NCBI RefSeq assembly: GCF_008831285.2
Contig: NW_022204793.1
Location: 1-45,363 of the forward strand
Reading direction: 5' to 3'
Length of the DNA stretch: 45,363 nucleotides
DNA from: Nymphaea colorata
Taxonomy: Eukaryota > Streptophyta > Magnoliopsida > Nymphaeales > Nymphaeaceae
Shown in pieces: positions 1 through 9,991 of the stretch. Position numbers and translations under genes: made by a program. The notes beneath the pieces are model-generated. The model saw nothing but the letters and a program-made list of their open reading frames with translations. It was not told the DNA's origin and searched no databases. Every line of letters starts with the position of its first letter. Within the stretch, counting starts at the first letter, position 1.

Positions 1-231
1 TAGAACTTAAATGATTAATTGATCGAGAAATAAGAGTCAATAAAATTTCTAAAACATTTAAAATGATTTTTAATTATTTTAGCATTTGTCAGCATTAGCT
101 CAAACATAGTCCGTTCGATCATTAATTTATACATTCTGCATATAGCGATCGATAAACTCAATACTCAGTTCTATTATATTCTTGATCTGATCTAAAATGC
201 CATAGAAAAAATTGGCTACCTTATTAAAATT

Positions 232-903
232 ATGACTTGGCGGACAGTTGCTACACTAGCCACCTAGAAAATGCTCTGCTCATGGAATTTCCCAGGTAGG
301 CAGGGCCCTCAACTCTGGCAAGTGCAGTCCAGCTGCATTGAGACCTTTGAGACTATTCAAGACATTTATACGAATCTTACACAAAGACCGGTCAGGAGGA
401 TCCATGAGATTATCAACGGTGAAATCACACCTCATCTCCATTTATAACTTCGTGATGGCATGTTTAGTAATCACGCCAACATCCTTCATTCGCTTAAAAC
501 TTCTGAATTGATCACCTTCCGCTTTGGGCCTCCTGAGCACTTCACGACATACATACGTGATAAAAAGCTGAAGAGATGGGTGCCACTTCAAGCTTGGGAG
601 AATGTGATTAGCCTCGGTGATTGGCTGCATACCTTTGATACTCACGGGAGCATGGAGCAGTTCGTGAGGAATACCACAAACACGATTGATCCTATCAATC
701 ATCCCCGTTCAATGTGGATATACTACTGGACTCAGTTTATTCAAAAGTTCGTTAACCATCAACTGTTATAGAACTAACCGATTGATGTACAAGTTAAGGC
801 AGCCAAAAGGACTCAGTTCGAAGATACATTTACTGAGCAGAACCAGAATGGACGCCAAGTCTGGGAGATCTATTGCGATGGGGAAGTCATCATGTAGGAC
901 TGA
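232..903 (+). CDS. Unrecognised protein, tandem copy A (223 aa)
   Basis: One exon from ATG 232 to TGA 901-903 with several in-frame TAA/TAG codons read as Gln. I do not recognise the family. The protein is rich in Trp and aromatic residues. Its most conserved part relative to copy B includes a GDWLHTFDT segment followed by IDPINHPRSMWIY and a WTQF motif. No signal peptide or membrane helix is evident. Copy B (1224-1886) aligns along the whole length, from MTWR near the start to a final QD before the stop. The two differ at many codon third positions while reading frame and core motifs persist, which argues that both are or recently were functional. The ATG at 232 is chosen because copy B has the same MTW start. 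An ATG at 197 opens a different, short frame. Confidence 0.72.
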
Positions 904-1057
904 TCTAAACATCAAATATAAATCATATGAAATTGATAAAGCAAACCAATATTTTCTTTGAGGGTTTTTGTCTGAGCACTTGGAATTGAAGTGATTGGGT
1001 AGATCTAACACAGATAAATCAATCAGGCAATTTTATTCTATTTTCTTTGCTTATTGG

Positions 1058-1176
1058 GGGATTGTGCCAATGATAGTGAGGAGAATCAGCTGGATAATAG
1101 GCCTTCTGGCATCGTGATGGTCTTCAATCGTTGGAAACTGATATCCTTCGCGAGATGATGTAGTTGTAGGCCTTGG
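1058..1176 (-). pseudogene. Degenerate copy of the DRC4 3' end
   Basis: This stretch resembles the 3' end of the intact DRC4 gene at about 2020-2181. Both contain an ATCAGCTGGA segment, a GGCATCGTG segment and a terminal GTTGTAGGCCTTGG, in the same order and orientation, but this copy has lost blocks of sequence. It cannot encode the DRC4 C-terminus. It sits between tandem copies A and B, and the similarity stops abruptly at about 1176, where the upstream flank of copy B begins. The simplest reading is that a unit of about 1 kb (gene plus the adjoining DRC4 tail) was duplicated in tandem and this tail then decayed. Confidence 0.7.
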
Positions 1177-1223
1177 ATCTAATGTAAAATGCATAGAAAA
1201 AATTGGCTACCTTATTAAAAAAT

Positions 1224-1886
1224 ATGACTTGGCGGATAGTAGCTGGGAAAGCCACCAGTAAGATGTTTTGTTCATGGAGTTTCCCAGGTATTGAGGGTTA
1301 ACTCCTCTGGAGAACGCAGTCCAGCTGCAGTGAAACCTCTGATGCTATTCACGATAATTATACGAATCTCACAGGAAGACAGATAAGGCAGCTAAGGTTC
1401 AGATCTCCAAATGGGCAATAAAACTTCGAACTCATGATACCACTCAAGGACGGTATGTTTAATCCATACCCTAAATTCCTCAGAGCCCTCAAAACTTCCA
1501 AGTTCATCAGCTACCGCTTTGGGCCTCAGTAGCACTTTGTTAACTACATCTTTGACGAAAATCTAGGCAAATGGGTGACACTTCAAGCTTGGGCGGGCGT
1601 GATCAACATTGGTGATTGGCTACATACCTTTGATACTTAAGGTAGCATGGAGGAGTTCGTGAAGAAGACCACAGACAAGATTGATCCAATCAACCACCCC
1701 CGTTCAATGTGGATTTACTGTTGGACTCAGTTTTATCAAAAGTTTGTTAACCATCAACTGACGAAACCCTAGTATCAGGACTTAAAGGATAACAAGAAGC
1801 AAACGTTTAAAAATACTCTTTCAGAACAAGAAAACCCATAGAGGACCATATGGTGGGTGTTCTGCGATGGAGAGACTTAGGACTGA
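1224..1886 (+). CDS. Unrecognised protein, tandem copy B (220 aa)
   Basis: One exon from ATG 1224 to TGA 1884-1886, again requiring TAA/TAG as Gln at several positions. It is the diverged partner of copy A at 232-903, sharing the N-terminal MTWR, a central FGP..HF..YI segment, the GDWLHTFDT and NHPRSMWIY motifs and a C-terminal CDGE..QD. The flank just before the start (a run of about 30 nt ending at the ATG) is also nearly the same in both copies, so the duplication includes upstream sequence. No domain, signal peptide or membrane segment is recognisable. It lies convergent to DRC4, with about 160 nt between the stop codons. Confidence 0.72.
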
Positions 1887-2045
1887 TCCAAACGACATTA
1901 AGTCTCATCATCACATGAAATTTCTATTATAAATGTAATTAATGATAGTCTTTGAAGCTGATGGCATGGAGTGGTCGGAATTTAAGAAGATAATTATATC
2001 TTATGTTCTGCGTTTGCTGGGATGGTGGTAATGATAATGATGAGA

Positions 2046-3440
2046 TCAGCTGGAGACGAGGCCTGCTGGCATCGTGCTGGTGATGGTCTGCAGTGGTTGG
2101 AAGCCGAGCTCCTCGGCAGGGATGCCGAACTGCACCAGCTTGGCTTCGTAGACTCGAATGGCGTCGTTGTAGGCCTTGGTTGCATGGTGGATGCTGTACT
2201 TCAGGTTCTTAATGGTGAGGTTTTTGTTCTCGATCGACTCTTTCACCTTCCCTTTGATCTCCTCCACCAGTTTGGGCTCCAGAGCAGAGTTCTGCATAAG
2301 CTGATGCAACTGTGCCTCTTTCTGTTCCAGCTGTTCAAGCTCTGTTTCCAGCTTGCGTGAGAGGACTACGTTGTACATTTCCGCATGTTTTTTGACTTCG
2401 TTGGTCAGTTTGTCGAACTTGTTCTTGAGATCCTTGCGATCCAGTACAACTTTGTCGTACTTTTCGCTGAGCTCAGCGAACTCCTTTTCGATCTTGATGA
2501 CCTTTTCTCGGATGGTGATGAGTTTGCTTTTGTAATTCTATCTGCTCATCTTGTGTTTCTCGAACTGGCGAAGCAGTGATTTGAGTTTGTCCCGCTCTAA
2601 TCCGTCCTTCTTGAGGGGGTCTTTGAGTTAGTTGTTGGAGTTGCGCAGCTAGAATATCTTTTTCTTGTTTTTTTCGGATTCTTCATTGATGCGTTTGATT
2701 TCTGCCTTGTGTTCCTTGATGAGTTTGAGGTTATCGCGTGTGATCTAGTTGTAGTAATTCTTGAGTTCTGCAAAGGCTTCTTCGTGGTTTCGCATGAGCT
2801 AGTTGATATGCAAATTTTTTCTTTCTTCGAGCTCGTGGACCTCAACACGTTGCTTTAGTTCTAGTTCCTCTTTCATGCGTGCAAGTTTAGCCTCATAATC
2901 CTTCTCCATCTCGAAGAGCTGGTTATCGTGGCCCTCCACCATGAATGCCTCCTTGCGCTTGTGGTCCTGCTCTGTGATTTCGGTCTTTTCTATATGTTTT
3001 TTTTCCTAATCAACGAGGTCCTTCTTGAGATCCTGTTTGCGCTTCTTCATGTCCTTCATGCGGTCCTCATAGTACTTGTTCTCCTTGAGCTTGGCCTCCT
3101 CGCCATCCTTGTCGATGCTCATGTTGGCCTTTTCCTGTTCGTACTCGAGGAGCTTCAATTTCTGCAGAAAGACCTTGACCTCTGTGTTGTGGGCGAGTTG
3201 CATGTTCTCGCCTTCGGTCTAGCGGTTGAGTATTTCTGTTTTGAGTTCCTCTATCTCGAGTTCGGTGTTATGGTAGAACTGTTCGACCATGTCTCGGTCC
3301 ATCTGGATGTAGTTGCGCTTGGACTTGATCTCGCCGACCTTCTCCTTGTAGAGCTTGAGGTTGCTTTCCAGTTAGGGTGCTATCATCTTCATGAACTCGT
3401 CATCGGGTTCTTACTCCTTCTTCTGCTTCTTGGGAGGCAT
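2046..3440 (-). CDS. DRC4: Dynein regulatory complex subunit 4 (GAS8/DRC4), 464 aa
   Basis: DRC4 is part of the nexin-dynein regulatory complex that links outer doublets in motile cilia. The protein reads without a break or intron from ATG 3440 to TGA 2046 and is coiled coil over almost all its length. It matches the family from end to end: a basic N-terminus (MPPKKQKK), a central ELHEVEERKN-like segment, the HEEAF..LKNYYN.IT motif, an LKDPL motif, and the C-terminal YEAKL..FGIP...GF.PL followed by PAGLV. In-frame TAG and TAA codons fall at ordinary positions within these conserved blocks, which is strong evidence for the Gln code. Length is close to the usual 470-480 aa. A decayed copy of its 3' end lies at 1058-1176. 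Confidence 0.95.
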
Positions 3441-3538
3441 ACAAATATAAGTTATATTTTGCTTCCAGGGATGCTGTTTAAATGAGCCAGGATCATCGCG
3501 AGATAATATAAGCCAACCAGGAGCAGAAGTTGTAACTA

Positions 3539-3610
3539 TCCTCGGTCGTTCAATGGTCAGGACATCGGACTCTAAATCCGAGAACCAGGGTTCGATTCCC
3601 TGTCGAGGAG
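3539..3610 (+). tRNA. tRNA-Gln(CTA), reads UAG as glutamine
   Basis: A 72-nt cloverleaf. The acceptor stem pairs 3539-3545 with 3603-3609 (one G-U), with discriminator G3610. The anticodon stem TCGGA/TCCGA encloses the loop CTCTAAA, giving anticodon CTA at 3572-3574. The T loop is TTCGATT. This anticodon pairs with UAG, which would be a suppressor in a standard-code organism. Here it fits the in-frame TAG codons of every long gene. A G discriminator is typical of Gln tRNAs. It lies about 100 nt upstream of DRC4, transcribed the other way. I infer the amino acid from the ciliate precedent and not from identity elements alone. Confidence 0.93.
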
Positions 3611-3616
3611 TTTTTT
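3611..3616 (+). terminator. RNA polymerase III T-run terminator
   Basis: Six T residues directly follow the discriminator base of the CTA-anticodon tRNA, the normal RNA polymerase III stop signal. Confidence 0.8.
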
Positions 3617-4081
3617 GCCTGTAGGGAAATAGCAGACAGAGAGGAATGGAAGTGGAGGTTTTGGGTGTGATTGGCAAGAATGGAAAGAGTAAGAAGAAAA
3701 AGATTGGTCTTTATTATAAAATTGATCATATAGATGCAATAGGTGATGATAAGGTGGTGGATTATGCTTGAGATGACGGTTGAACCGAAATGCAAAGATT
3801 ATATCTATAGAATATGCTAATTTTCAACATATTTTTGATAGAATAATAACCAATAAACTTCCAAAAAAGAGCTAATCCTACCTATGATCTGTTTTTCACT
3901 CTTTCTGCCTTTGAATCTTCTTCCCTACATTCAACTGTAATCCTTTTCCATTCCCATTTATCGATAGGATTGCATCTAATCCAGCCATCTTTCTTTTTTC
4001 CTCTGTAAATGTATCATTCATCTAATTTTCAATTGAGCATTGTGGATGTTTAGACGGATGGAATAATTTTAATTCGTTCAC
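3617..4081. other. AT-rich intergenic stretch, no gene seen
   Basis: About 465 nt between the tRNA and the TTLL start. Neither strand carries a protein-like frame under the TAA/TAG=Gln code. The last part presumably holds the TTLL promoter, but I see no motif I would name. Confidence 0.5.
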
Positions 4082-5772
4082 ATGCTGTTTAATAAACCGA
4101 AGGAGCTGAACAAGCATCCCTTCTACCAATCTTCTCTCCCCAAAACTCCCAACGCCCAACAGTACAACTCCACTTCCACTCGATGCATATCCGTCGCAAA
4201 ACCGCATCAAAATAACAATCAAGTGGTCCTCAAGCCGATCGCTCCACCCAAACAGCTCACTGTATCCATTCCACCATTCAGTATTACCTCGGAAAGGGCA
4301 ACAACGAAGGCCTAGTGCGACGAGTGCTTTCCCACCGGGCAACATGGGTGGAGTCCGATGACAGTACTTCTGCATTTCTGAACTTCAAGTGGCAGCAGGA
4401 CCAGAAGGGCATGAAGTACGAGCGACTCATCGAGTCAGGACTCTACCGTGGGCTGATGAACCAGTTCTAGTTCCATGAGGCTTTGTCCAATAAGGAAATG
4501 CTGTTTAGAAACTTGTAGCACTACTGCCAAAAGAATGGACTTAATGTGTGGAAAATTGTACCGCCCACCTACCTGCTCAATGCCAAGGATGAATGCAACA
4601 TGATGCTGCTCAAACAGTTCACAGACACTTATGAAAAGTATTATCCTGAGAGGCTCAAAACCAAGAATGGAGCGCAGACAGAAACTGACATACAACAGGC
4701 CAAGCTCAAACTCAAAAGAATCTTTTGCAATTCTAATGTATCTTTTACCATATTTCAGCTTAAAAAGATTCTGGGAAAGGCGCCGCCTATTAGTTAGGTG
4801 TTTTTAGATGAATAAGGAGAGTATTTGTGGATAGTTAAGCCTACTTTCCTCAACAGAGGCCGTGGAATTCAAGTCTTTTCGCGTTTGGATGCACTCCTTA
4901 AGTTCGTGAGTGACAATCTCTGCGGTTACGTCTAGAGGGCCCTCCGTAAGGAAACCGAGTAGGACTCGCCCACAAAGGTAGACTATATAAAGCGAAACAG
5001 CGAGCAGATCCAACAGTCGGTCTTGATGCGGGATCCAGCCAACCGAGAGGTGCGCTAGCGGAGGGAGGAGAGCTCCTTTGATGGGAACCAGTTCATCAGG
5101 GTGATCCCCCGCGGACCAGCCATCATTCGCACTGATCGCTTCCTCGTGCAAAAGTATCTTGAAAAACCCATGCTGATCATGAAGCACAAGTTCGATATCC
5201 GCATCTGGGTGCTTGTTACCCACAATCTCAAGGGATACGTCTTTAAGGAAGGCTACGTGCGTCTTAGCTCGCTTGAATACTCATGTACGGATTCGCCCGA
5301 AAACAACACCTTTATGCATCTCACCAACAACGCAGTTCAAAAGTTCTCTTAAGGTTATGGCTGTGTCGCTGATGGAAATCAACTTTCCTTCAAGCATTTG
5401 CGTGGAGAGATGGAGAAGCAGGGATTGAGCTTCGAAGAGGCACTAAAAGGCATCCACGATGACATCAGGGTCTCTCTAAAGGCGACAAGCAAACTGCTAA
5501 ACCCAAATAACCGTAAATTTAGCTTCCAAGTGTTCGGGTATGATTTCATGATCGACCAAGCCGGCTATCCTTGGCTGATAGAAGTCAATACAAATCCTTG
5601 CATTGAGTAATCGAGTAAATTATTGGCGATGCTGCTGCCAAGGATGCTCGACGATGCATTCAGGCTAACCTTAGATCCTCTCTTCTACGGAAGCGTCTCT
5701 AATGCTAAGTTCAAGGTGGACGGTTACCCTGACAATGAGAGCATGTGGTTGAATCTAAACATCGACAAGTGA
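4082..5772 (+). CDS. Tubulin-tyrosine-ligase-like (TTLL) modifying enzyme
   Basis: TTLL enzymes are ATP-grasp ligases that add glutamate or glycine chains to tubulin, usually in cilia. After a short basic N-terminus (exon 1, 4082-4261) the protein reads YYLGKGNN..LVRRVL..R..W, then FKWQQDQ and an NKE-LFRNL motif. The nucleotide- and metal-binding core follows: WIVKPTFLNRGRGIQV, VQKYLEKPMLI, KFDIRIWVL, HLTNNAVQK, and GYDFMID...PWLIEVNTNPCIE with the catalytic Glu and Asn. It ends at TGA 5770-5772, giving about 550 aa. The 20-nt intron 4262-4281 restores the frame. A 21-nt in-frame segment at 4738-4758 is probably also spliced. The GNN start of the core resembles glycylase-type members, but I cannot assign the subfamily. 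Confidence 0.9.
4262..4281 (+). other. 20-nt intron (TTLL)
   Basis: The sequence is GTATCCATTCCACCATTCAG. Removing it joins a KQLT-ending frame to YYLGKGNN in the conserved TTLL start, changing frame correctly. It fits the GTA...A15 Y N Y AG pattern of the other introns. Confidence 0.9.
4738..4758 (+). other. Probable 21-nt in-frame intron (TTLL)
   Basis: It starts GTATC and ends TTTCAG, with an A at position 15. Length is a multiple of three, so splicing cannot be proved by frame. Left in, it would add seven residues (VSFTIFQ) before LKKILGK. Confidence 0.6.
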
Positions 5773-5832
5773 TCCATTTTTTGGTATATATACATGATGA
5801 TAATATAGATGGTATGGGTATAATGTGGGGGA

Positions 5833-7092
5833 TCAGCAGTAGTACTTGCGGGAGACCTCCACATCGTACTTGATGTAATTATCGATTTGGGCCATTTGTA
5901 TCTCGTTGTCGACCACGTAGGTGGTGAAATCCCAATAGGTGGTCACCTTCTCCATCCTCTTGGCCAACTTGTGGAACTCACGCAACGATTGCTGTCCGAA
6001 ATCGTTGAAGTAGAGCTTCAGAGAAACCAGACTATCGTTGGTCTCCAGAGACTCAGCCAACATCTTCAGGCCGTTATCGTCGATGCTGTTCCTGGTGAGA
6101 TCCAGGTGGACTAATGTCCTGTTTTTGGCTAAAGCTTGGGAGATGGCTTTGGCTCCGTAGTGGCCAAGGCGGTTGGCAGATAGATTGAGGCCTCCAGTAC
6201 GCAAAACTTGGAGGTGAGGATGTCATGGATGGCTTCTGCTCCCTTGAAGGCGATGCGGTTGGCAGCCAGGTCAAGCACGCGGAGCCGGTTGTTCTAAAGG
6301 CAGAGCTGCTTGATGGTGTAAATGGCGTCGCAGTTCAGCTGGTTCTTGCGCAGACTCAGCTTCTCCAGCCCTCGGTTCACCTGCAGCATCTTCGCGAAGT
6401 GGATCGCGCATTCCTGCCCGATGCTCTTGTACTCAGGAGCGTCGAGGTTGAGAGAACGGAGGGAACTGTTGTTCCAGTTGAGGACACTAGTCACGCAAAT
6501 GACTCCGTCGATGTCCAAGCCGGTGTCACCTAGGTTTAGCTCCTCCAAGGAGCGGCCCTGTTCTTCGCTGCTGGAGAAAAGGAGGTTCTTGGTGATGCTC
6601 TACGTGGGGAAAGATCTACGATTGCGCCGGCAGTGGCTACCTTGTTGAACTGCAGATTCAAGTATTTGATGGTTTCCGAGTGGGCGAGGGCAGCAGAAAC
6701 CAGCTCTGCACTGGCTGGGCCGATCGCGTTCCCCTGCAGGTTGAGGCTTTCCAGATTGGGGCACTTCTCAAGGTATTTTGCGAAGATTTACAGTCCAACA
6801 TCTGTGAGTTCGTTGAAGGAGAGGTCGACATGGCGGACGAGCTGATTCTGTGGATTGATACCTTTTCGTGGGTTTACAGGGCCGAGGTGAGGAGGATGAG
6901 ATCTCTATCGGTGAACCTATTGGCGAAGTTGAGTTTGTCATTTCCGCGGAAGATGAGGTCGAGGTAGAAGCTCTTGGCGGGGATTGCTGCGAAATTGCGG
7001 ACGAAGCTGGTATTGGGTTCGTGATTGATCTTGCGACAGAGCTCCTTGTATTTCTCGAGCACCTATCCCCGGACTGCTCCGATATCGCTCAT
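5833..7092 (-). CDS. Leucine-rich-repeat (RNI-like) protein, about 406 aa
   Basis: After about 70 N-terminal residues the protein is a run of ribonuclease-inhibitor-type repeats, for example VDLSFNELTDVGL, LNLQGNAIG, LNLGDTGLDIDG, LSLRKNQL, LDLAANRIAFKGA, LNLSANRLGHYGA and LDLTRNSIDDNGL, spaced 28-35 residues apart. Such proteins are protein-binding scaffolds. Several flagellar and regulatory proteins have this fold, so I give no symbol. Two 20-nt introns (6842-6861 and 6600-6619) connect the first three reading segments. A single-base frame break near 6190-6205, close to a TTTT run, has no possible intron. Adding one base gives 407 whole codons. Start ATG 7092, stop TGA 5833. Confidence 0.85.
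6600..6619 (-). other. 20-nt intron (LRR gene)
   Basis: On the minus strand it reads GTAGATCTTTCCCCACGTAG. Removal joins TAGAI to SITKNLL and keeps the repeat register. It has A at position 15 and ends TAG. Confidence 0.88.
6842..6861 (-). other. 20-nt intron (LRR gene)
   Basis: On the minus strand it reads GTATCAATCCACAGAATCAG. It joins THEK to LVRHVDLSFNEL and has A at position 15. A 14-nt alternative ending at an earlier AG would also keep frame, but the 20-nt form matches all other introns. Confidence 0.8.
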
Positions 7093-7259
7093 TTGTAACT
7101 TATTATAATCATCTTTCCTGCCGTCCGGTCCAAATCCCAGGAGAATAGGGATCGGAAGGAGGGATATAAATGTGGGGATTGGCGGATGGAGGTAAGGTAT
7201 TTAAAGGGGTTGATAGTTTGAATTGTTTATGGGTATATAATAATCAATATTGTCTGTAG
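7093..7259. promoter_or_regulatory. Shared upstream region of two divergent genes
   Basis: 167 nt separate the start codons of the LRR gene (minus) and the hypothetical gene at 7260 (plus). It contains TATA-like runs, GGATATAAATG near 7160-7172 and GGTATATAATAA near 7231-7242, placed before the plus-strand start. The assignment as promoter is by position and base composition only. Confidence 0.4.
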
Positions 7260-8675
7260 ATGGAAGAGCAGGAGGACTTAGCCGAACAGATCAAGTATCT
7301 CTTCGAGGAGAATGACACAGAGTCGATCAAGTACATCCTCGGTGGCGAAAATGCGGCTTCTGTTGAGAAAATTTGTGCCAAATTGCCAGAGTAAATGGCG
7401 GCCTCATTGAGGAATATGTTCCAGGAATTGCCCAAGCAATCAGAAGATGAACTGGAATCTGAAGATATCGAAGAAAATGGAAGAAATAAACGTATTGATC
7501 AACATTTGCAACGCTTGGAGAAGGAAGAACGCAATGAGTCTTTTCTAGAGATGATGGCAAAAGCAAATGAAAAGCTAATATACGAGGAACACTTCGGTTT
7601 TCCTTTTTACGACCTAATCAAGCGGGTATTAATAACCCACGGTGACAGCAAGCCCCAAGTGAGCACAATAAAGGCCGTTCACTCGCAAGTGGCCATTCTC
7701 TATGGCGTTCTTTTCTCCTAAGCAGTCATGAAGTGGCTCAACGACGACTACGAGAATATCGTCCTTGGTTTTAAGGAGTACCTCTCCAGTATTTTTCCGA
7801 AATTGGCTGATAAATACTTCCAGTTTCACCAGGTCTACAAAAGCATTAAAAAAGAAGCAGCACAGAACCAACAACTTGATGCCGATGACGATGGAGTGGC
7901 TCCAGAAATGAGCGTGCAGGATGATGAAACTCTAGACATCGATGAGAAATAGTTCCTGATGACTATTTCTGAGGCAGCTGAAGACTTCTAAGCCTTTTAG
8001 AAGAACAGAAACTACAATTTCATGGTGTTTGGAATGCGGAAATACTTGAGCTATATCGGACTGGATCCTAATGTCTTTGGCCAAGCCAAAGAGAGAGAGT
8101 TTTGCTAGTTGCTTTCCTTCCTATCGATTCGGTTTATTCGTCGTATGGTCTTCACCATAATCCGAGATCGCAATCATAATGCCCTTAAGCCTCTGACCTA
8201 ACCTATTACTCCGCAATAGGTGAGACGGATTGGGAACTAACTAGTAGACGAAATCGGAATGCAGGTGGCAGACCATTTGAAATCAGTAACAGCCACCACC
8301 GATACGCAAGCATAAGCTATTTTTCTCTAAGAATTCTAGCCTTACACATACAGTGACTTCATTCCAAGAAAGACATTGAATGCTCCGCTGTAAAAAGGAG
8401 AAACAAGGGCCCAGTATGCCTGGAGGACTCACAAATAATATAGACACATCTGGGGACAGAGGGTAAAAGTAGACTACTATTTCAAGCATGGAGGAGTGAA
8501 GCCAGTCAATCGGTATATGGACTATGTGGTCAGTCACAGAAGAGAACATAGCATGCATCCTGGAAAGACATGGAAGAACTTCCTAATGATAGAATTTGGT
8601 TTCGTTGGAGTAGCGTTTTCCAGACTTAATCATCCTACTACCAAGAAACAGAAACTGGATAGCTGTCAAGATTGA
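7260..8675 (+). CDS. Unrecognised protein, 471 aa, no introns
   Basis: A single frame from ATG 7260 to TGA 8673-8675 with about twenty TAA/TAG codons read as Gln and no frame break. The N-terminal 100 residues are acidic and helical (MEEQEDLAEQIKYLFEEND, then charged repeats). The middle has a more folded-looking part with GFPFYDLIKRVL and VHSQVAILYGVLFSQAVMKWL, then an acidic linker. The C-terminal third is basic, with FIPRKTLNAPLQKGETRAQY and several aromatic residues. I recognise no family. No signal peptide is visible. It shares its upstream region with the LRR gene and is followed 109 nt later by the CEPT gene on the same strand. Confidence 0.82.
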
Positions 8676-8784
8676 TGATTATGGCATTTATATGTTATTT
8701 ATTGGTTATTTATGGGGTAAGATTTGCTTAGATACTTATAAGGCTTATGATTAACAATTATCAACGTTGTTGCATATTTAATTG

Positions 8785-9939
8785 ATGAGTCACTATATCA
8801 CAGCCGAGGGAGAGCACAAGATAAGGACCTTCAAGTACAAGGGAGGAAACATCTCCTTCTCATACAACAATATCTGGTCGCCGCTTGCAGACCAAATCAT
8901 CAAGGTCGTCCCCAAGACATGGGCGCCAAACACGATCACCGTTGCTGGACTTCTGATCCACGCCATCACCACCATCATCTTGGTAATGCAGGGACCTTTT
9001 GGATCAGATGCGCCAAAGTGGTCACTGTGGTTGCATGGATTTGGAGTGTTTTTGTACCAAACGCTTGACAACGTGGACGGCAAACAGGCGAGGAGGCTTC
9101 ATAATAGCACGCCTTTGGGAATGATAATGGACCACGGATGCGATGCCCTTGGCCTAGTCTGTCTAGCGGTGGGAATGGCTAGAATCATTTGCCTTTAAAA
9201 CTTCGACATTCTGCTATGGGTGTTCACAGTAGGAGTCACTTTTAGCTTCTACATCTCAGCATGGTGCCAATACTACTCTGATGGACTGATGATCCTCGGA
9301 AAAGTCAACGCTGTCGATGATGGAATCCCACTTATTTGGATGTTCGCCTTCTTTTCAGCCGTCTTTGGACAGTAAATTTGGAGGACCAAGTTCACCGCTT
9401 TCGGAGAAGAGCAAATAACAAGTGAGTGGATTGCCATTTCCGTTTGCATCGCGGCTTAAGTAATCATTACAATATTTAGTTCAAGCTCTGTCCATAATTT
9501 CGCTGGCTGGCAAAAACTTTACCAAAAATGTAGGTAAATCTATGTTCGACCTCATCCATTTGGGCGTCATTGGAGGCAGCGTGTACGTGATCGCTGTCTA
9601 TTCCACTCTTATTTGGCAATACCCTGCGCCCATCCTCATCAGCATCGGTTTCACCATGGCACGAACAATCTCCTACACGCTTTTATGCACAGTCACTGAA
9701 TCTAAATTCCAACAGTTCCAGCCTTCAGTGCTTGTCTTCGGCATCGCTTTCCCTCGTACTATCTTTTTTATTTAGTTTACATTTTCTTCGGACAAGGTTT
9801 GGTCTGCAGCTGCACATTTGTCTACGTAGTGGCTGCATTCACCGTGCTTGAATACTGTTACTTCGTGACAACTGCATGCAGGCACATCGCCAGGACCCTC
9901 AACATAAGCATCTTCCATGTTTCGACCCAAAACATGTGA
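8785..9939 (+). CDS. Choline/ethanolamine phosphotransferase (CDP-alcohol phosphotransferase)
   Basis: This integral membrane enzyme makes phosphatidylcholine or phosphatidylethanolamine from diacylglycerol and CDP-choline or CDP-ethanolamine, the last step of the Kennedy pathway, in the ER/Golgi. The family motif DG(x2)AR(x8)G(x3)D(x3)D is complete in NVDGKQARRLHNS..PLGMIMDHGCD, near residues 92-114. It is preceded by WAPNTITVAGLL and followed by a series of hydrophobic helices, with the C-terminal RHIARTLNISIFHV typical of the family. Introns of 20 nt at 9460-9479 and 9756-9775 are needed. One further base is missing between about 9480 and 9520. With it the gene has 372 whole codons. Start ATG 8785, stop TGA 9937-9939. 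Choline versus ethanolamine preference cannot be read from sequence. Confidence 0.92.
9460..9479 (+). other. 20-nt intron (CEPT)
   Basis: GTAATCATTACAATATTTAG fits the GTA...A15 Y N Y AG pattern. It follows the IAAQ codons. Together with one missing base just downstream, it connects the first frame to the one encoding FDLIHLGV. Confidence 0.75.
9756..9775 (+). other. 20-nt intron (CEPT)
   Basis: GTACTATCTTTTTTATTTAG. Removal joins VFGIAFP to YIFFGQGL and leads into the conserved C-terminus ending HVSTQNM, which lies in another frame. Confidence 0.9.
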
Positions 9940-9991
9940 AAAAATAGTGAATGATTCATATCATATATCATCACAAAAAATAGAAATAAAG

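Noticed and set aside
2022-3485. Long plus-strand Leu/Val-rich ORFs opposite DRC4.
   Set aside because: They are antisense shadows of a confidently identified coiled-coil gene.
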